Shown here: positions 52,252-62,426 of the stretch, piece by piece | Numbering within the stretch: position 1 is the first letter of the stretch | Layout: each line of letters begins with the position of its first letter | NCBI GenBank assembly: GCA_030710605.1 | Contig: CP092882.1 | Coordinates: 16,922,316 to 16,986,315, forward strand | Reading direction: 5' to 3' | Length of the DNA stretch: 64,000 nt | DNA from: Cordylochernes scorpioides | Lineage: Eukaryota; Arthropoda; Arachnida; Pseudoscorpiones; Chernetidae | Program-made: the position numbers and the translations under genes | The notes under the pieces: model-generated | What the model saw: only the letters and a program-made list of their open reading frames with translations | The model's database searches: none | What the model was told of the DNA's origin: nothing

Positions 52252-52259
52252 TGTTGTAT

Positions 52260-53100
52260 TATACTTAATTTCTTATATACCATGCATTTTTATATTGAAA
52301 AAAGTAAAATGGTATTTTGCAAAAACTATTGACATATGCTTCTAGGACTTTCTATTTTCTTAAATAAAACTACAGTAAAACTGCTATATAAAAAAAACAA
52401 GGTTTTATAAATATTGAATTCTTCCAGAATATTACATTTAAAAAATATTTCTGCATTTCGAAAAATTTAACTTCATAGAATCTTAAGTTATCATAAATAG
52501 AAATATTTTAAAAAGGTACGGCGGTAAGTAAAAATGAAAAAAAAAAAAAACTTCAATGATTTTTGTGTCAACCTTGGCGTCATATAGACCCGAATCGTTG
52601 GTGAAGAATAAGACTTGCTTTAATTTTCGATATGCTTTAAAAATATATATTTAATTATTCATTTGTTGATTTATTTTTAAAAAGAATCATACGCATCAAA
52701 AATAGATAACATTTTTTTTTCCATAAAAGATCGCGCGTTAATGTATCATTTGCTTGTACTAAAGGTATAATATCTGTGAAAAAAATATATGAAAAATTAA
52801 AAGGATACTTATGTTTTAAACAAAGGATGGCATTTAATTTTCCAATACCTATTTGTATTTAGATATATAAACATTTGCATTTAAACATTTTTGGTATTTT
52901 ATTATGTTTTACTACATATAAAAATATTAGAAGTTATTAAATATACTATATATCGAAATACTCAATTAAAGGTAACATAATGAAAAAACATAAATTAAAA
53001 TACATAGCACGCCATCTGCTATTGAATTTTGACATTTTCAGCGCGAATTATTTTATTTTGAAAAAAAAAAAGAGGATATAATATCACGTTTATAAAGTGT
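52260..53100. other. AT-rich DNA with an HH-d echo
   Basis: 52680-52745 has AAAAAGAATCATACGCATCA and AAAGATCGCGCGTTAATGTA, a decayed HH-d end. Otherwise low-complexity. Confidence 0.45.
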
Positions 53101-53104
53101 AAAA

Positions 53105-53695
53105 ATTTACTTTACTGTCCGATTATCTTGAATTATTACAAACAAAGTATAATATGACAAATTCTCTCACAGATCGAACACTCAAAAAACCCCTTCAAAA
53201 AGAATTAAACAAACTATATCTGGATCTAAAATTTAAGTTTTATCTTTCTCAATCTAATGAACTGTTCAAGAAATTCTTTCCAATTGTTGTCCCAAATTTC
53301 ATTTCTTCTGATAAATTCACTACTTTATTCTTAACTGGCAAAGGACCCTTCTTAAGTTTCCTGTTCAAACTGAATGCTATCAATGATCCAACGTGTGAAT
53401 GCCGCTTAGATGTTGAATCACCAGAGCATCTTCTTTTATCTTGCCCTCTGACTAATCAAATTGTATGTAGATACTTTGAAACATTACCAAATTCTCTTTG
53501 TGTATATACTCTATCTTATGAGAACTTTGTTAAGTTTAGAACTATTTGTACAATAATTTACAAAACAATATTAATCCATCGTGTAAATAATTAATCATAT
53601 ATATGTAAATAATACTAGCACAGCACAATAGTCCTTTGGACTTCGTGTTTTTGTAACAATAAAAAAAAAAATAAATAAATAAATAAATAAAAGTG
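53105..53695 (+). mobile_element. LINE 3' end with poly-A/AATA tail
   Basis: Frame 53154-53594 then a 3' UTR AGCACAGCACAATAGTCC, GGACTTCGTGTTTTTGTAAC and an AATAAATAAATAAATAAA tail ending about 53692. Second, longer copy of the 20341-20577 element. Confidence 0.85.
53154..53594 (+). CDS. LINE ORF2 C-terminal domain, intact frame
   Basis: 146 residues. Residues about 80-102 hold CECRLDVESPEHLLLSCP, the Cys/His knuckle following LINE reverse transcriptases. The C-terminus LIHRVNN matches the 20491 copy. The frame has no stop, so the insertion is fairly young. The first Met is not a true start because the element is truncated; nothing of RT or endonuclease is present. Confidence 0.75.
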   Translation: MTNSLTDRTLKKPLQKELNKLYLDLKFKFYLSQSNELFKKFFPIVVPNFISSDKFTTLFLTGKGPFLSFLFKLNAINDPTCECRLDVESPEHLLLSCPLTNQIVCRYFETLPNSLCVYTLSYENFVKFRTICTIIYKTILIHRVNN

Positions 53696-53948
53696 TAAAA
53701 ATTTAATTAATATATATTATCAAAATATTCTTTTATCACGCAAAAAAAAGAAAGAATTTAGTATTTAAATACATATGTGAACATTAAACCTAAATTAAAA
53801 GATATCTATTTTTTTAAAACTTAGCATTCTCTGAGCAGAACTCTTTTCCCCATCATTTTTATTCTCTTTAACAACACACACCAATCCATCTAAATTCGAT
53901 TTATAAAACCTAAAATAGAGAGATTTAAAAACAAATATCAATTATATT

Positions 53949-54093
53949 TTGATGCATTAGCGCGCCATCTGTTATCAAAATTGGAAACTATTATAGACGT
54001 GTATGCTTCTTTTTAAAAATAAACAATTTCTACTGCCCTTACTGCAATGGAAAAATTAATACGCGTCTATAATAGTTTCGAATTTTGATAAAT
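53949..54093. repeat. HH-d fold-back pair
   Basis: GATGCATTAGCGCGCCATCT, GAAACTATTATAGACGTGTA and the inverse ACGCGTCTATAATAGTTTCG at 54061, with CTGCCCTTACTGCAATGGAA between. Same layout as 8249-8393 in reverse. Confidence 0.75.
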
Positions 54094-54334
54094 ATCAATT
54101 AATCAATGTTGTATATATATTAATTAATTGTTACCACAGAGTGTGTGTAAGCTCACAGGAAAATAGGCGCTAACCGAAAGAGAGAAAAAAAAGTTCCTTT
54201 GTTTAAAATTGGTTTCCCTTTTATATTTTGTTTTCTCTCTTGTAAATCAATAAATATAATGTTTAATTAAAAATATTCTTGGAATCAGTTTCAATAAAAA
54301 TTCTAAGCAAAGTCAACAATCAAATAATTTAAAC

Positions 54335-54455
54335 TATTTTTGACGCATATAATTTTATCATTGCAATAAAGGCAGTATAAAATTATTTTATTTCAAAAAG
54401 AATCATACGCATCAAAAATAGTTTACATTTCTTATAACAGATGGCGCGCTAATGC
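54335..54455. repeat. HH-d fold-back pair, diverged
   Basis: AACTATTTTTGACGCATATA and inverse ACGCATCAAAAATAGTTTAC, then AACAGATGGCGCGCTAATGC; centre ATTGCAATAAAGGCAGTAT. Confidence 0.7.
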
Positions 54456-54459
54456 GTCA

Positions 54460-55180
54460 TATGAACATAATTATTTTATTTTTTAATTGTTTTTTCACAT
54501 ATAAACAAATAATTAATTGAAATTTGTGATATAGAAATTCTTTTAAATGTGAATATTTTAAAACAAACAGTAAATATGAAAATTAAAATTATACCGCGAA
54601 TGTATCTTTTAAGTATTGTATTTTAAACAGTAAATATATTATAAGTTAATGTGTTAAATAATATTAAATAAAATAAAAAAATGAATATAATAAATCTATA
54701 TTTTAATAGTTGTGTTGCTAAATTGATAAGATATAATTTAAATATTTATAAACATAGGCGCCATATTTGTATTTAACTTTTGTTTGTTTCTCTCTATAGC
54801 ATAGAATAACATTTAAAGAGATAAATGACAAATTTTAACACAATTTTAAATTAAATTTCATATTTCTAAAAATGTATACAATTATTTTTAAATTTTTACG
54901 TAGTAATTTAAATAGTTTTTTTAATATTAAGTCAAGTATGGCCTTTCAAATAATGGAGAATGAATATTGGAGAACACCACCAGTTACAAGAATGTATACT
55001 ACGGCATGTGTTTTAACTACTTTGGCAGTAGTAAGTAAACATTTTTATAAATGATAAAATATTGTTTTACCTTGTAAATACTACCCATCCTTGATTTTTA
55101 GAGTGCTACCTTTTATGTTTTACTTATAATATATTGTATTTATTTTATTATTTTTTTTTATAATACAATACAATATTTAT
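54460..55180. other. AT-rich DNA, nothing recognised
   Basis: The plus frame 54872-55054 (60 codons) ends just after GGCAGTAGTAAGTA, which could be a splice donor, but with no partner exon I do not call it. Confidence 0.35.
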
Positions 55181-55185
55181 AATAT

Positions 55186-55376
55186 TGTAGCAAAGTATAT
55201 TTATTATATTTTATGTACAAATTAATATTTTTTTGATATTTATATTATATATTTTGCTACTCTGGAAAATTCCATCATTGCTTAACTTGTATCTTATAAA
55301 TGTTGATTTGTGTTTGTGACTTAAATAAATTGCTGTGTCATCCTGAAGTTTGTCTTTCCTAATTTTATACGCTACA
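55186..55376 (+). mobile_element. LTR-like element, 191 bp, TG...CA
   Basis: TGTAGCAAAG to TATACGCTACA with TTTTGCTACTCTGGAAAATT, CCATCATTGCTTAAC and CATCCTGAAGTTTGTCTTTC, diverged from the 14407/31173 LTRs but the same length class. No exact flanking duplication. Confidence 0.55.
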
Positions 55377-55379
55377 AAA

Positions 55380-55850
55380 TTGTATTTTTCTTTTTTATCA
55401 CTGATTATCTTTACTTTTGCTTAATGTACTTGATCCAGCTTTTTATCCTTGGCCACGTCACTTATCTTCTGTTCTTCATTGTACTTCATCTTTCTTTGTT
55501 ACCCGCTATTCTTGTGTTTACCATTCTCTTTTCCATGCAGTGCTCTATATCTTGTTGTCTTTCTTGTGAATTTACATTTGTTATTTCTGGAAAAGCTTCA
55601 CCACGTGTTTATAGCGGAGGACTGAAATTTTCTATAAATGATAAAATTTCAGTGCAACTATTTATTTACTTATCATATTTTATTTTGCCAATTTAGTAAT
55701 CAGCTAATATATAGATTTTCTTTTGTATCGTTTTTTTTTTTAAATAAAGAAGTATTAGAATTTATTAAATATATATGGAAATTGAAACTATCTAACACGC
55801 GATTTATTTTTTTCTTTTTACAAATAAAACAACTTCCTACTATTTTTTTC
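55380..55850. other. AT-rich, hydrophobic frames only
   Basis: Plus frames 55424-55696 and 55638-55880 are T-rich, so they read as hydrophobic; no signal of a real membrane protein (no conserved pattern, no splice sites). Confidence 0.35.
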
Positions 55851-55859
55851 TGTGATGTA

Positions 55860-56160
55860 AAAATATTGGGAGGGTCTTGATCATCATCAGCGGTAAACAC
55901 TCCCAGCAGCTTTCGTATGTTTCCTTAAACACCTAATCAGTAAATTCTTTAAAGTGCTGGATATATAAGCAGACGGTCCAATGCAATATTAGAACAGTCT
56001 GGTTATTTAAACTGATGAAACCATTGTGCGAGCCAACCCCTTTTAATATGTTTTTCTCCGTCGCAGAAAGAACAGTAGTAAGTCTGTTTTATTTATTTGT
56101 AAAAAGACAACTGTGTGCTGAATAGTTTCAATTTTCATGTATAGATGGCGCGCTTTTCCG
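55860..56160. repeat. Two diverged HH-d pieces
   Basis: TTGGGAGGGTCTTGATCATC with AACACTCCCAGCAGC (inverse orientation), then AGAAAGAACAGTAGTAAGTC and GTATAGATGGCGCGCTTTTC (direct orientation). Confidence 0.55.
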
Positions 56161-56519
56161 CTTTTTACGTGGATGTTTGCGGGGGAAGGTGGGAATTGAG
56201 TGGAAAATGAATATGGGAATAGTTAAGCATGCCAGGACAACTTCTTATATCCTATATTAGCAAAATCAAACCGCGAATGTCAACTCAACGACCTAAATAA
56301 TTGATACCTACCATGATTATCATGTCCTGTTCCACATATACTTGGGATAAGTAAAAAAAGAGTATAGAACTTTTGGACAGATACAGCTGGTTTCATATCT
56401 CTTGTAGCAGTAGGACGATATGAAATCGTTTATGAAAATCTACAGATTGTAATACTAGCTCTATTGTATAAGCGTGAAATAGAGTTTCAAATAATTGTAC
56501 TGAATACCAAAAAAATTAT

Positions 56520-56600
56520 AAAGAGTTTCTTTTTATTAAAAAAAGGGGGGGGGCAAGCTTTCACGTAGCCGCACTTCATCAGGCTAATGGCTCCGCAAAG
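56520..56600 (-). ncRNA. Hammerhead-like motif with PLE-type tail
   Basis: Minus strand: GC, CUGAUGA (canonical), A, weak GUG/CGU helix II, GAAA, GCUU, GC, then a C run and TTAATAAAAAGAAACTC. Helix I reduced to GC/GC. Confidence 0.45.
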
Positions 56601-56831
56601 GTATACAACATACACACAATATATATTTCCAAAAAAATAATGTAAAACTTAAAATCAAATTACACATTATTTATACCTATAGAGGGTTAGATAACAATCT
56701 CCATGGCCTTATCTGCATTAAATATGTTTGAACTGTTGGGGTAGATCAATTCTTCTGTTTATGGTGTTATTGTCTTTGGAGATTATCGATCTTTTTTTTT
56801 TAGAATGAGTCTATTGTACTTGAAGAATATT

Positions 56832-57010
56832 TTATGAAAAAGGCATCTCCTTTTATCGTGCAACTGAAAGTTGCTGATGGCTTGCGCCATCTATCGGAAT
56901 AAATATCAACTATTCTCGTTGATTTTTAATTATTCCAGAATTGGCCAGATACCCATTCTTGATTAATCAAGAAAAGTTAACCACGGACGCGTTTCGGGTA
57001 GTTAAGGCCA
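56832..57010 (-). repeat. HH-a arm with half-hammerhead
   Basis: AAAAAGGCATCTCCTTTTAT to AATTGGCCAGATACCCATTC, then minus-strand CCCGAAACGCGTCCGTGG at 57003-56986, with GUC as the triplet. The CUGAUGA half is not found. Confidence 0.7.
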
Positions 57011-57084
57011 GAATTGCGTGAGACCGCGACACAATGTGAAAAAATAGTACAAATGTGATATTATACTGGGATAAGGTGCATAAA

Positions 57085-57205
57085 TTATGAAAAAGGCATC
57101 TCCGTATCGTGCAACTGAAAGTTGCTGATGGCTTGCGCGATCTATCAGAATAAATATCAACTATTCTCGTTGATTTTTGATTATTCCAGAATTGGCCAAA
57201 TATAT
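57085..57205 (-). repeat. HH-a arm, second direct copy
   Basis: AAAAAGGCATCTCCGTATCG to AATTGGCCAAATA, same orientation as 56832. The intervening 57035-57085 text AAAAATAGTACAAATGTGAT is the outer flank of HH-a also seen at 36480 and 41690. Confidence 0.7.
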
Positions 57206-57209
57206 TGAA

Positions 57210-57812
57210 GAATATTTGTTATGGAAATAGCAATGTGACCTCTTGTAGGCTAAACTGAACTGCCTACAGGATTAAACATGTATTTTTTATTATTATTTTT
57301 ATAACATATAGACAATAACATCCTAAACAGAAGAATTTATCTTCCTCATCAGTTCCAGCATATATATGCGCAGATAATGCGCGCGTGCCATAGAGATGTA
57401 AAAAATTCTCTCTATATATATATATGTAATAAGGTGAGTTACTGTAGCTCTTGTAGAATCCTGTCGACTCTCGCTATAAGCTGTGGTAACCGAGGATCAA
57501 ACCTGTAGTAACCGAGAGGAACAGTCAGGGCGTGGAGAGTTTTCCAGTACCTCTCTGCACCTTGTAGGACCTTTAACAGTTCTCACAGAGTACAGACAGT
57601 CGTGGTCGAGGCAGAGTGGAAAGCTTGGGAATGTCCACACACACAAAACGAAGCGACACAGTTGTAGAAGGAAAGTTCCATGAACAGATAAAAGTCGAGC
57701 TAAGAGCAAGATGGAGATAGAGTAGATCTTACTGTTTTACATTGCGATTAGGTGGTCCTGGCACAAACGACAAGGGGTGCCGTTGACCGGAAGACTGACT
57801 GACTGTTGCTAA
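57210..57812. other. Possible LTR-retroelement 5' region
   Basis: 57400-57720 is GC-richer, with AAGGTGAGTTACTGTAGCTC, GAGGATCAAACC and AGTAACCGAGAGGAAC repeated around 57485-57520. It lies just upstream of the retropepsin-like fragment at 57813, so it may be gag or leader sequence of the same dead element. Confidence 0.3.
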
Positions 57813-57932
57813 GCCGGACCTTTTTATATAACTCCTCGGACAAAGAGAATTGCATTATGGCACGTGCCGATGTTACTGGACACCGGCGCCGGTCTGACGG
57901 CTTCCAATTTATTTTTAGAAGTTACTTTGTGA
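57813..57932 (+). pseudogene. Retropepsin-like fragment (LTR retrotransposon)
   Basis: Short frame from a stop at 57810 to TGA at 57930. VPMLLDTGAGLTASNLF contains the LLDTGA active-site triad of aspartic retropepsins. Only about 40 codons are open. It is unlikely to be the same copy as the gypsy relic at 49186, which lies on the other strand. Confidence 0.5.
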
Positions 57933-58199
57933 TTTACTTCTCAATCTTGCTTTAACTCAGCTTTTAATCTATTACATAGTTTTATTTATTCATCCTCAGT
58001 TTGTACAAAGTACATTACATATGGTGATGCAATGACACATGTCAATTATGCGTATAATTATTTATAGATGTGTTTCTATATACAACATGACAATCTTGTT
58101 ATAAGTATTATATAATATAGGGTTGTTGGTGTAAATTACCATATATATATATATATATATTTATTGTGAATCTATATTGTACGTATCTTGCTCGCCTTT

Positions 58200-58245
58200 G
58201 CGGAGTCGTTGGCCTGATGAAGCAAGACCGTGTTAAAGCTTGTCC
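58200..58245 (+). ncRNA. Degenerate hammerhead-like motif
   Basis: GGC, CUGAUGA, A, GCA...UGU helix II, UAAA in place of GAAA, GCUU, GUC. Helix I GGC/GUC forms 3 pairs. A (TA)n run lies just upstream at 58140-58160. Confidence 0.35.
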
Positions 58246-58249
58246 CTTT

Positions 58250-58875
58250 TTCGAAAAAAAAAAAAAAACTTTACAAATATTTTTAAAAAAATTTACTAGC
58301 TAATTCCGCTATTATATAATACCGCTATTCCTTAGGGTAAATTGTCTCTAAGGCATTATCGAACGAGCTTTCGAACTACATGGTTCTTGTATAGGTACAC
58401 GTGGCTATAAGAAGGACATAAGAAGCCTACAAGAAGTATATGTCAACTAGACAAGATCCCTGGCGACGCGACGCCGAGAAAGATAACATGCAACGTGTTT
58501 TATATTTTTAAATATAATATGCAAATAGAAGTTACCGAGAGGATCCATGTGAAATGCACCTCACTGTCATGGGGTCGAGACCCTTGAGAAGCGTGAGATA
58601 TGCTGCTTTTGTTTATTTATTTTTACAATAAGAGGTAAGGCAATAATCCCCCGAGGTTAAGGGTAAAATTTGAAAGTTCACAATTGGAATTCCCTTAAGT
58701 CTGTGTGTTAAGTACAAACTACACACATTGTGTGAGCGCCTTAATACAGAATGGACTCTAGAATAGCTATTCTAACTAATTGTGCATAACCCGGATTCCT
58801 TTAGCGTACAGAGAGCTGTTCGTAGAAACTCTACTATCTCCTTTAGCGTAAAGAGCTCACAGAATAAATATTCTA
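58250..58875. other. Mixed DNA, nothing recognised
   Basis: Moderate complexity with several short GC patches; CTTTAGCGTA(C/A)AGAG is duplicated at 58800 and 58850. No gene or element call possible. Confidence 0.4.
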
Positions 58876-58885
58876 TGAGATATAT

Positions 58886-59035
58886 ACTCACATGGACAAA
58901 ACTTAAGGAAGTTGTACCATGATATGTATATCGGTATTCAGACAATGACTCTGAAATATATTACAGTGACTTTTATTGAAGACACATGAGATACCCAAGT
59001 GTGAACAAAATTGCCACTGTTTCCTTTAAAAATCA
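58886..59035. mobile_element. Tcm fragment
   Basis: ACTCACATGGACAAAACTTA, TCAGACAATGACTCTGAAAT, TTTTATTGAAGACACATGAG and AACAAAATTGCCACTGTTTC; the right end is lost. Confidence 0.75.
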
Positions 59036-59265
59036 GTTCCTTCAATATACCCAATACAAATTTTTGCATATGTTTAAAAGGTGTTAGATAATACATAGCA
59101 CATTAATCTTAACTATCTTTAATCGTTGATAATAATCGTGCAAAGAGAGTTCGCGCTAAACGCCTCACACGCGTATTAAAGCACGCAGTAGCAAGCATTA
59201 ATGTTGCCAAACAACTAAAAAAAGAAAAACCACGTAATTCTGATTACCAACTCTTATTATCATGT

Positions 59266-59627
59266 TAAATAATTAATAAATAAAAATGTTTTTTTAAGCT
59301 TTTATTTAAATGCTCTAAAAGATAAAAATAAAATATTGTATATTCTGTCATTGAGCAATTAGATGTATCTGAGTGAAAATAAAAGCGGCTTGGGACGATC
59401 ATCACGAATTTCGAACCTAATGTGATTTAATATGTAGTAACTGATTTTTATAAGTGTTTGTTATATTTTTACCTCTTCTCTAAATATGATCATCCCCTAC
59501 CTCTTTTATTTTCACTCAGATACATCTAATTGCTCAATGACAGAAGATACAATATTTTATTTTTATCTTTTTAGTGCATTTAAATAAAAGCTTTTTTAAA
59601 AATGTATTTTTATTTATTAATTATTTA
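59266..59627. repeat. Palindrome with about 140-bp arms
   Basis: Left TAAATAATTAATAAATAAAA to about 59402 and right from about 59486 to TTATTAATTATTTA at 59627. Shared CATTGAGCAATTAGATGTAT and CACTCAGATACATCTAATTG. The roughly 80-nt centre is unrelated. No hammerhead box is visible, so this may be a different fold-back family. Confidence 0.8.
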
Positions 59628-59639
59628 GTTAGTTTTTAG

Positions 59640-61190
59640 TCATGTATTAACAAAATTTAGAATCAAAAGTTCACTGGGGATTAGGCCTTAAATAGACTGA
59701 AGCCTGCTCGCTGCGGATTGGTCAATTCCTTGAAAGAGGTGAAACATAAGACTTGAAAAAAAAAAAATTGTTCATTCCTGGCCACTCCGATCACCCAGAA
59801 GTCTGAAAATTTGTACACTTGCATTGTTCATTGGACTGAGTGAGTGTTAAAAGTTTCATACTTCTATGTGATCTAGAAGCGTATTAAAATTAAATTTTAA
59901 ATTTTGAAAGGCAATTTGAAAATTTGTCCGTTCCTGCCCATTCTTACAACCGAGAAGTTTATTATCTGTTTTAATATTTAGATTTTTCAATATAGTCCAA
60001 TGCATGCCTACGGGTTTACACGCCAATTTTTATTTTGTCTTGTAAATGGTTTCATTTTTCTTGTTATATTGGTAATCTGCTAGATAAATTTTTTCTCTAA
60101 AGCTTGCGTCACCTCAAAGATAAAGATATGCTTTATCTAACAGCCAAATTTTCGTATTTGAGTATATTGTCGCGTGTGTTTCACCTGGTCCTTTATGCGA
60201 CAACGCCGCTTTTTCCCGTGGATCACCAACCGTGCCGCCATCGCCTCTCCTCTGCAGCTTTTGGATGCCAAAAAATTTCTATCCTTCTACTTTTCAAAAC
60301 AAAAACAGTTATTCGAAATAAGTTGTCTTGTAAATCATGCGCGCTTCTTTTGAAGCGAGGGAATCGGCTAAAGTCTTGAAGCGCGCCATCTGTTAACGGA
60401 GGTTGTAACTGTTTTATTTTCTAGGCAAAAATCCGTAACAATAAAATGAATTTATAGCTTTGACGATATACATATGATCACGCAGCAAGATCCATTTCTA
60501 TCTATCTAAATATGATGATGTATCTTTGTCCATTTGCCTGTCATTGATTCAACTCGGAAACGGTTGGGAGTTGAGATTTTTGAGCGATTATTCATTACCT
60601 CAAAGGAGGAATAAATCCAAAATTTCAGGTTTCTATCTCAAATCTCCTTGGAGTTACAAGCCAAATCTGCCAAAAGATGTATCAGAGGCGCAATGTGTGA
60701 GCGCGCGCTTCACGCGGAGAGAGAGATTCCCAGCATCAGCAGTTTTCAAAGCTAACCTATTTATGATGGGATTGATTCCAAAAAGTTTAACTGGACATAA
60801 AGCATTGGAATGTTTTGGAGTCAACATTTAACGGTTATGAAAAAGAGATATTAATAACCTAGGTTCTCTCTATTGGAGCGCAGAACGCCAAATACCCGAC
60901 GGTTATGGTTTAATAATATCTTGGAGTTACATGCGATAAACTATCAAAATTTAACATGAAGATTGATAAATCTCTTATTAATATAAATAATTGGTTTATC
61001 ATTAAACATAAATATTTGATGCCTGTTATTTATTTTGTCTATATATTTGTATTAGTATATATGCACTTTTTACTTTAAATAAAACTTTTTAAAATAATTG
61101 AACATTAAATTTATAATTTGTATATTGCATAGGAGAGATATTTTTCTGTCAAGTATTGCGCGCTTATTTAAAATAAAATACAAAGTATAT
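59640..61190. other. Complex DNA, two unrecognised frames
   Basis: Plus frames 60104-60379 (91 codons) and 60526-60831 (101 codons, contains QLGNGWELRFLSDYSLPQRR) have reasonable composition but no family signature, and no splice context makes them exons. AAGCGCGCCATCTGTTAACG at 60380 is an HH-d end. Sequence here is more complex than the AT-rich deserts. Confidence 0.35.
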
Positions 61191-61194
61191 GTGT

Positions 61195-61707
61195 AATAAC
61201 GAATAGATTCAAAAAGGATAAGTTTCTTTATTTGAAAAATCAATTCGAGCTTTCGGGCGCAAGCTGCCCTTCTACAGGAATAATGGATACAATTTCAAGT
61301 AGTCATGTATGTACAGATATATATATTTTCTTTAAATGGTTTCTCGCTTTGGTCTTGTATAGCGTGAGTGGATCACATGCCCACGTGATTTAGTTTGAAT
61401 CAAAGAAAAGCCTTGATAAAGAGAGGCGTGTTGCCTCTAGAAATACTAGCTGATTAATAATTTATATCCAGTATTTTTTATTTTTTATCAAGGCTTTTCT
61501 TTGATTTAAACTAAATCACGTGGGCATGTGATCCACTCACGCTTTACAAGACCAAAGCGAGAAACCATTTAAAGAAAATATATATCTGTACATACATGAC
61601 TACTTGAAATTGTATCCATTATTCCTGTAGAAGGGCAGCTTGCGCCCGAAAGCTCGAATTGATTTTTCAAATAAAGAAACTTATCCTTTTTGAATCTATT
61701 CGTTATT
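61195..61707. repeat. Palindrome with about 225-bp arms, hammerhead-like motif in each arm
   Basis: Left arm 61195-61420, right arm 61484-61707, loop about 63 nt. Shared GATCACATGCCCACGTGATT with its inverse. The right arm (plus, about 61624-61665) reads AUUC, CUGUAGA, A, GGGC/GCCC helix II, GAAA, GCUC, GAAU, then AAATAAAGAAACTTATCC. Helix I AUUC/GAAU pairs, but core A6 is U. The left arm is the mirror image. Arms differ at only a few positions. Confidence 0.85.
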
Positions 61708-61709
61708 AT

Positions 61710-62425
61710 AATTATTGAAAGGATTATTCGTCTTAAAGTATATTTGTGAAACAAAATTTGAAGTAAAAAAAAGCTGAAGGCAGATATAAAAGCAGATATT
61801 TTAGCTGAGATGTTAGTCCTCTCTTCCAGAGAAACAAATTCTCCTCGTTACTTCTATTCATAAGCTACAGTTAGAGGTATATAACATGTGTGCTCTGCGT
61901 TACCAAGACTTATTGCATGTTTTGACTACATATTTCGTTTGTTTCTTAAATACATAGTGTCTACTTCTTACATACATCCTTACTACTTCTTGAAGGCTTA
62001 GCGTACATTTTCAAATTTGATATACATATATATGTCATAATATTTATAAATATTTAAATAAAGATGGCCTGTGCGGGAATATGAGAAATGGGAAGAAAAA
62101 ATGACTTGATCAGAATCCTCTGGGTGACCATATGTCCAGCCTTTTAAAAACCGACATTTTTAGCAACTCCCCGTCTCACCCCTTTTCCCTGGGAACTAAT
62201 TTAGCTTACTGCGAAAGCATCTAGATTTGATGATCAAGAGGCAGTTCTTACTGAGGTGATCTTTGCACCAGTTGTTCTTAGGGTGGTCCTCGGGCCTTCT
62301 CTTTCCTCCCTCCAACCAACTCCTCGCGGGTTTTGACTCCTGAATGCCTCTTGTGTGCGCCCTTACCACTTGCCACCCAACCATCACGGCTTTTTCACAA
62401 ATAACCATTATATATCAATTAAGAA
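61710..62425. other. Mixed DNA, nothing recognised
   Basis: The minus frame 62196-62408 is arginine/lysine-rich with no known motif. Sequence near 62130-62350 is GC-richer. Confidence 0.35.
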
Positions 62426-62426
62426 G

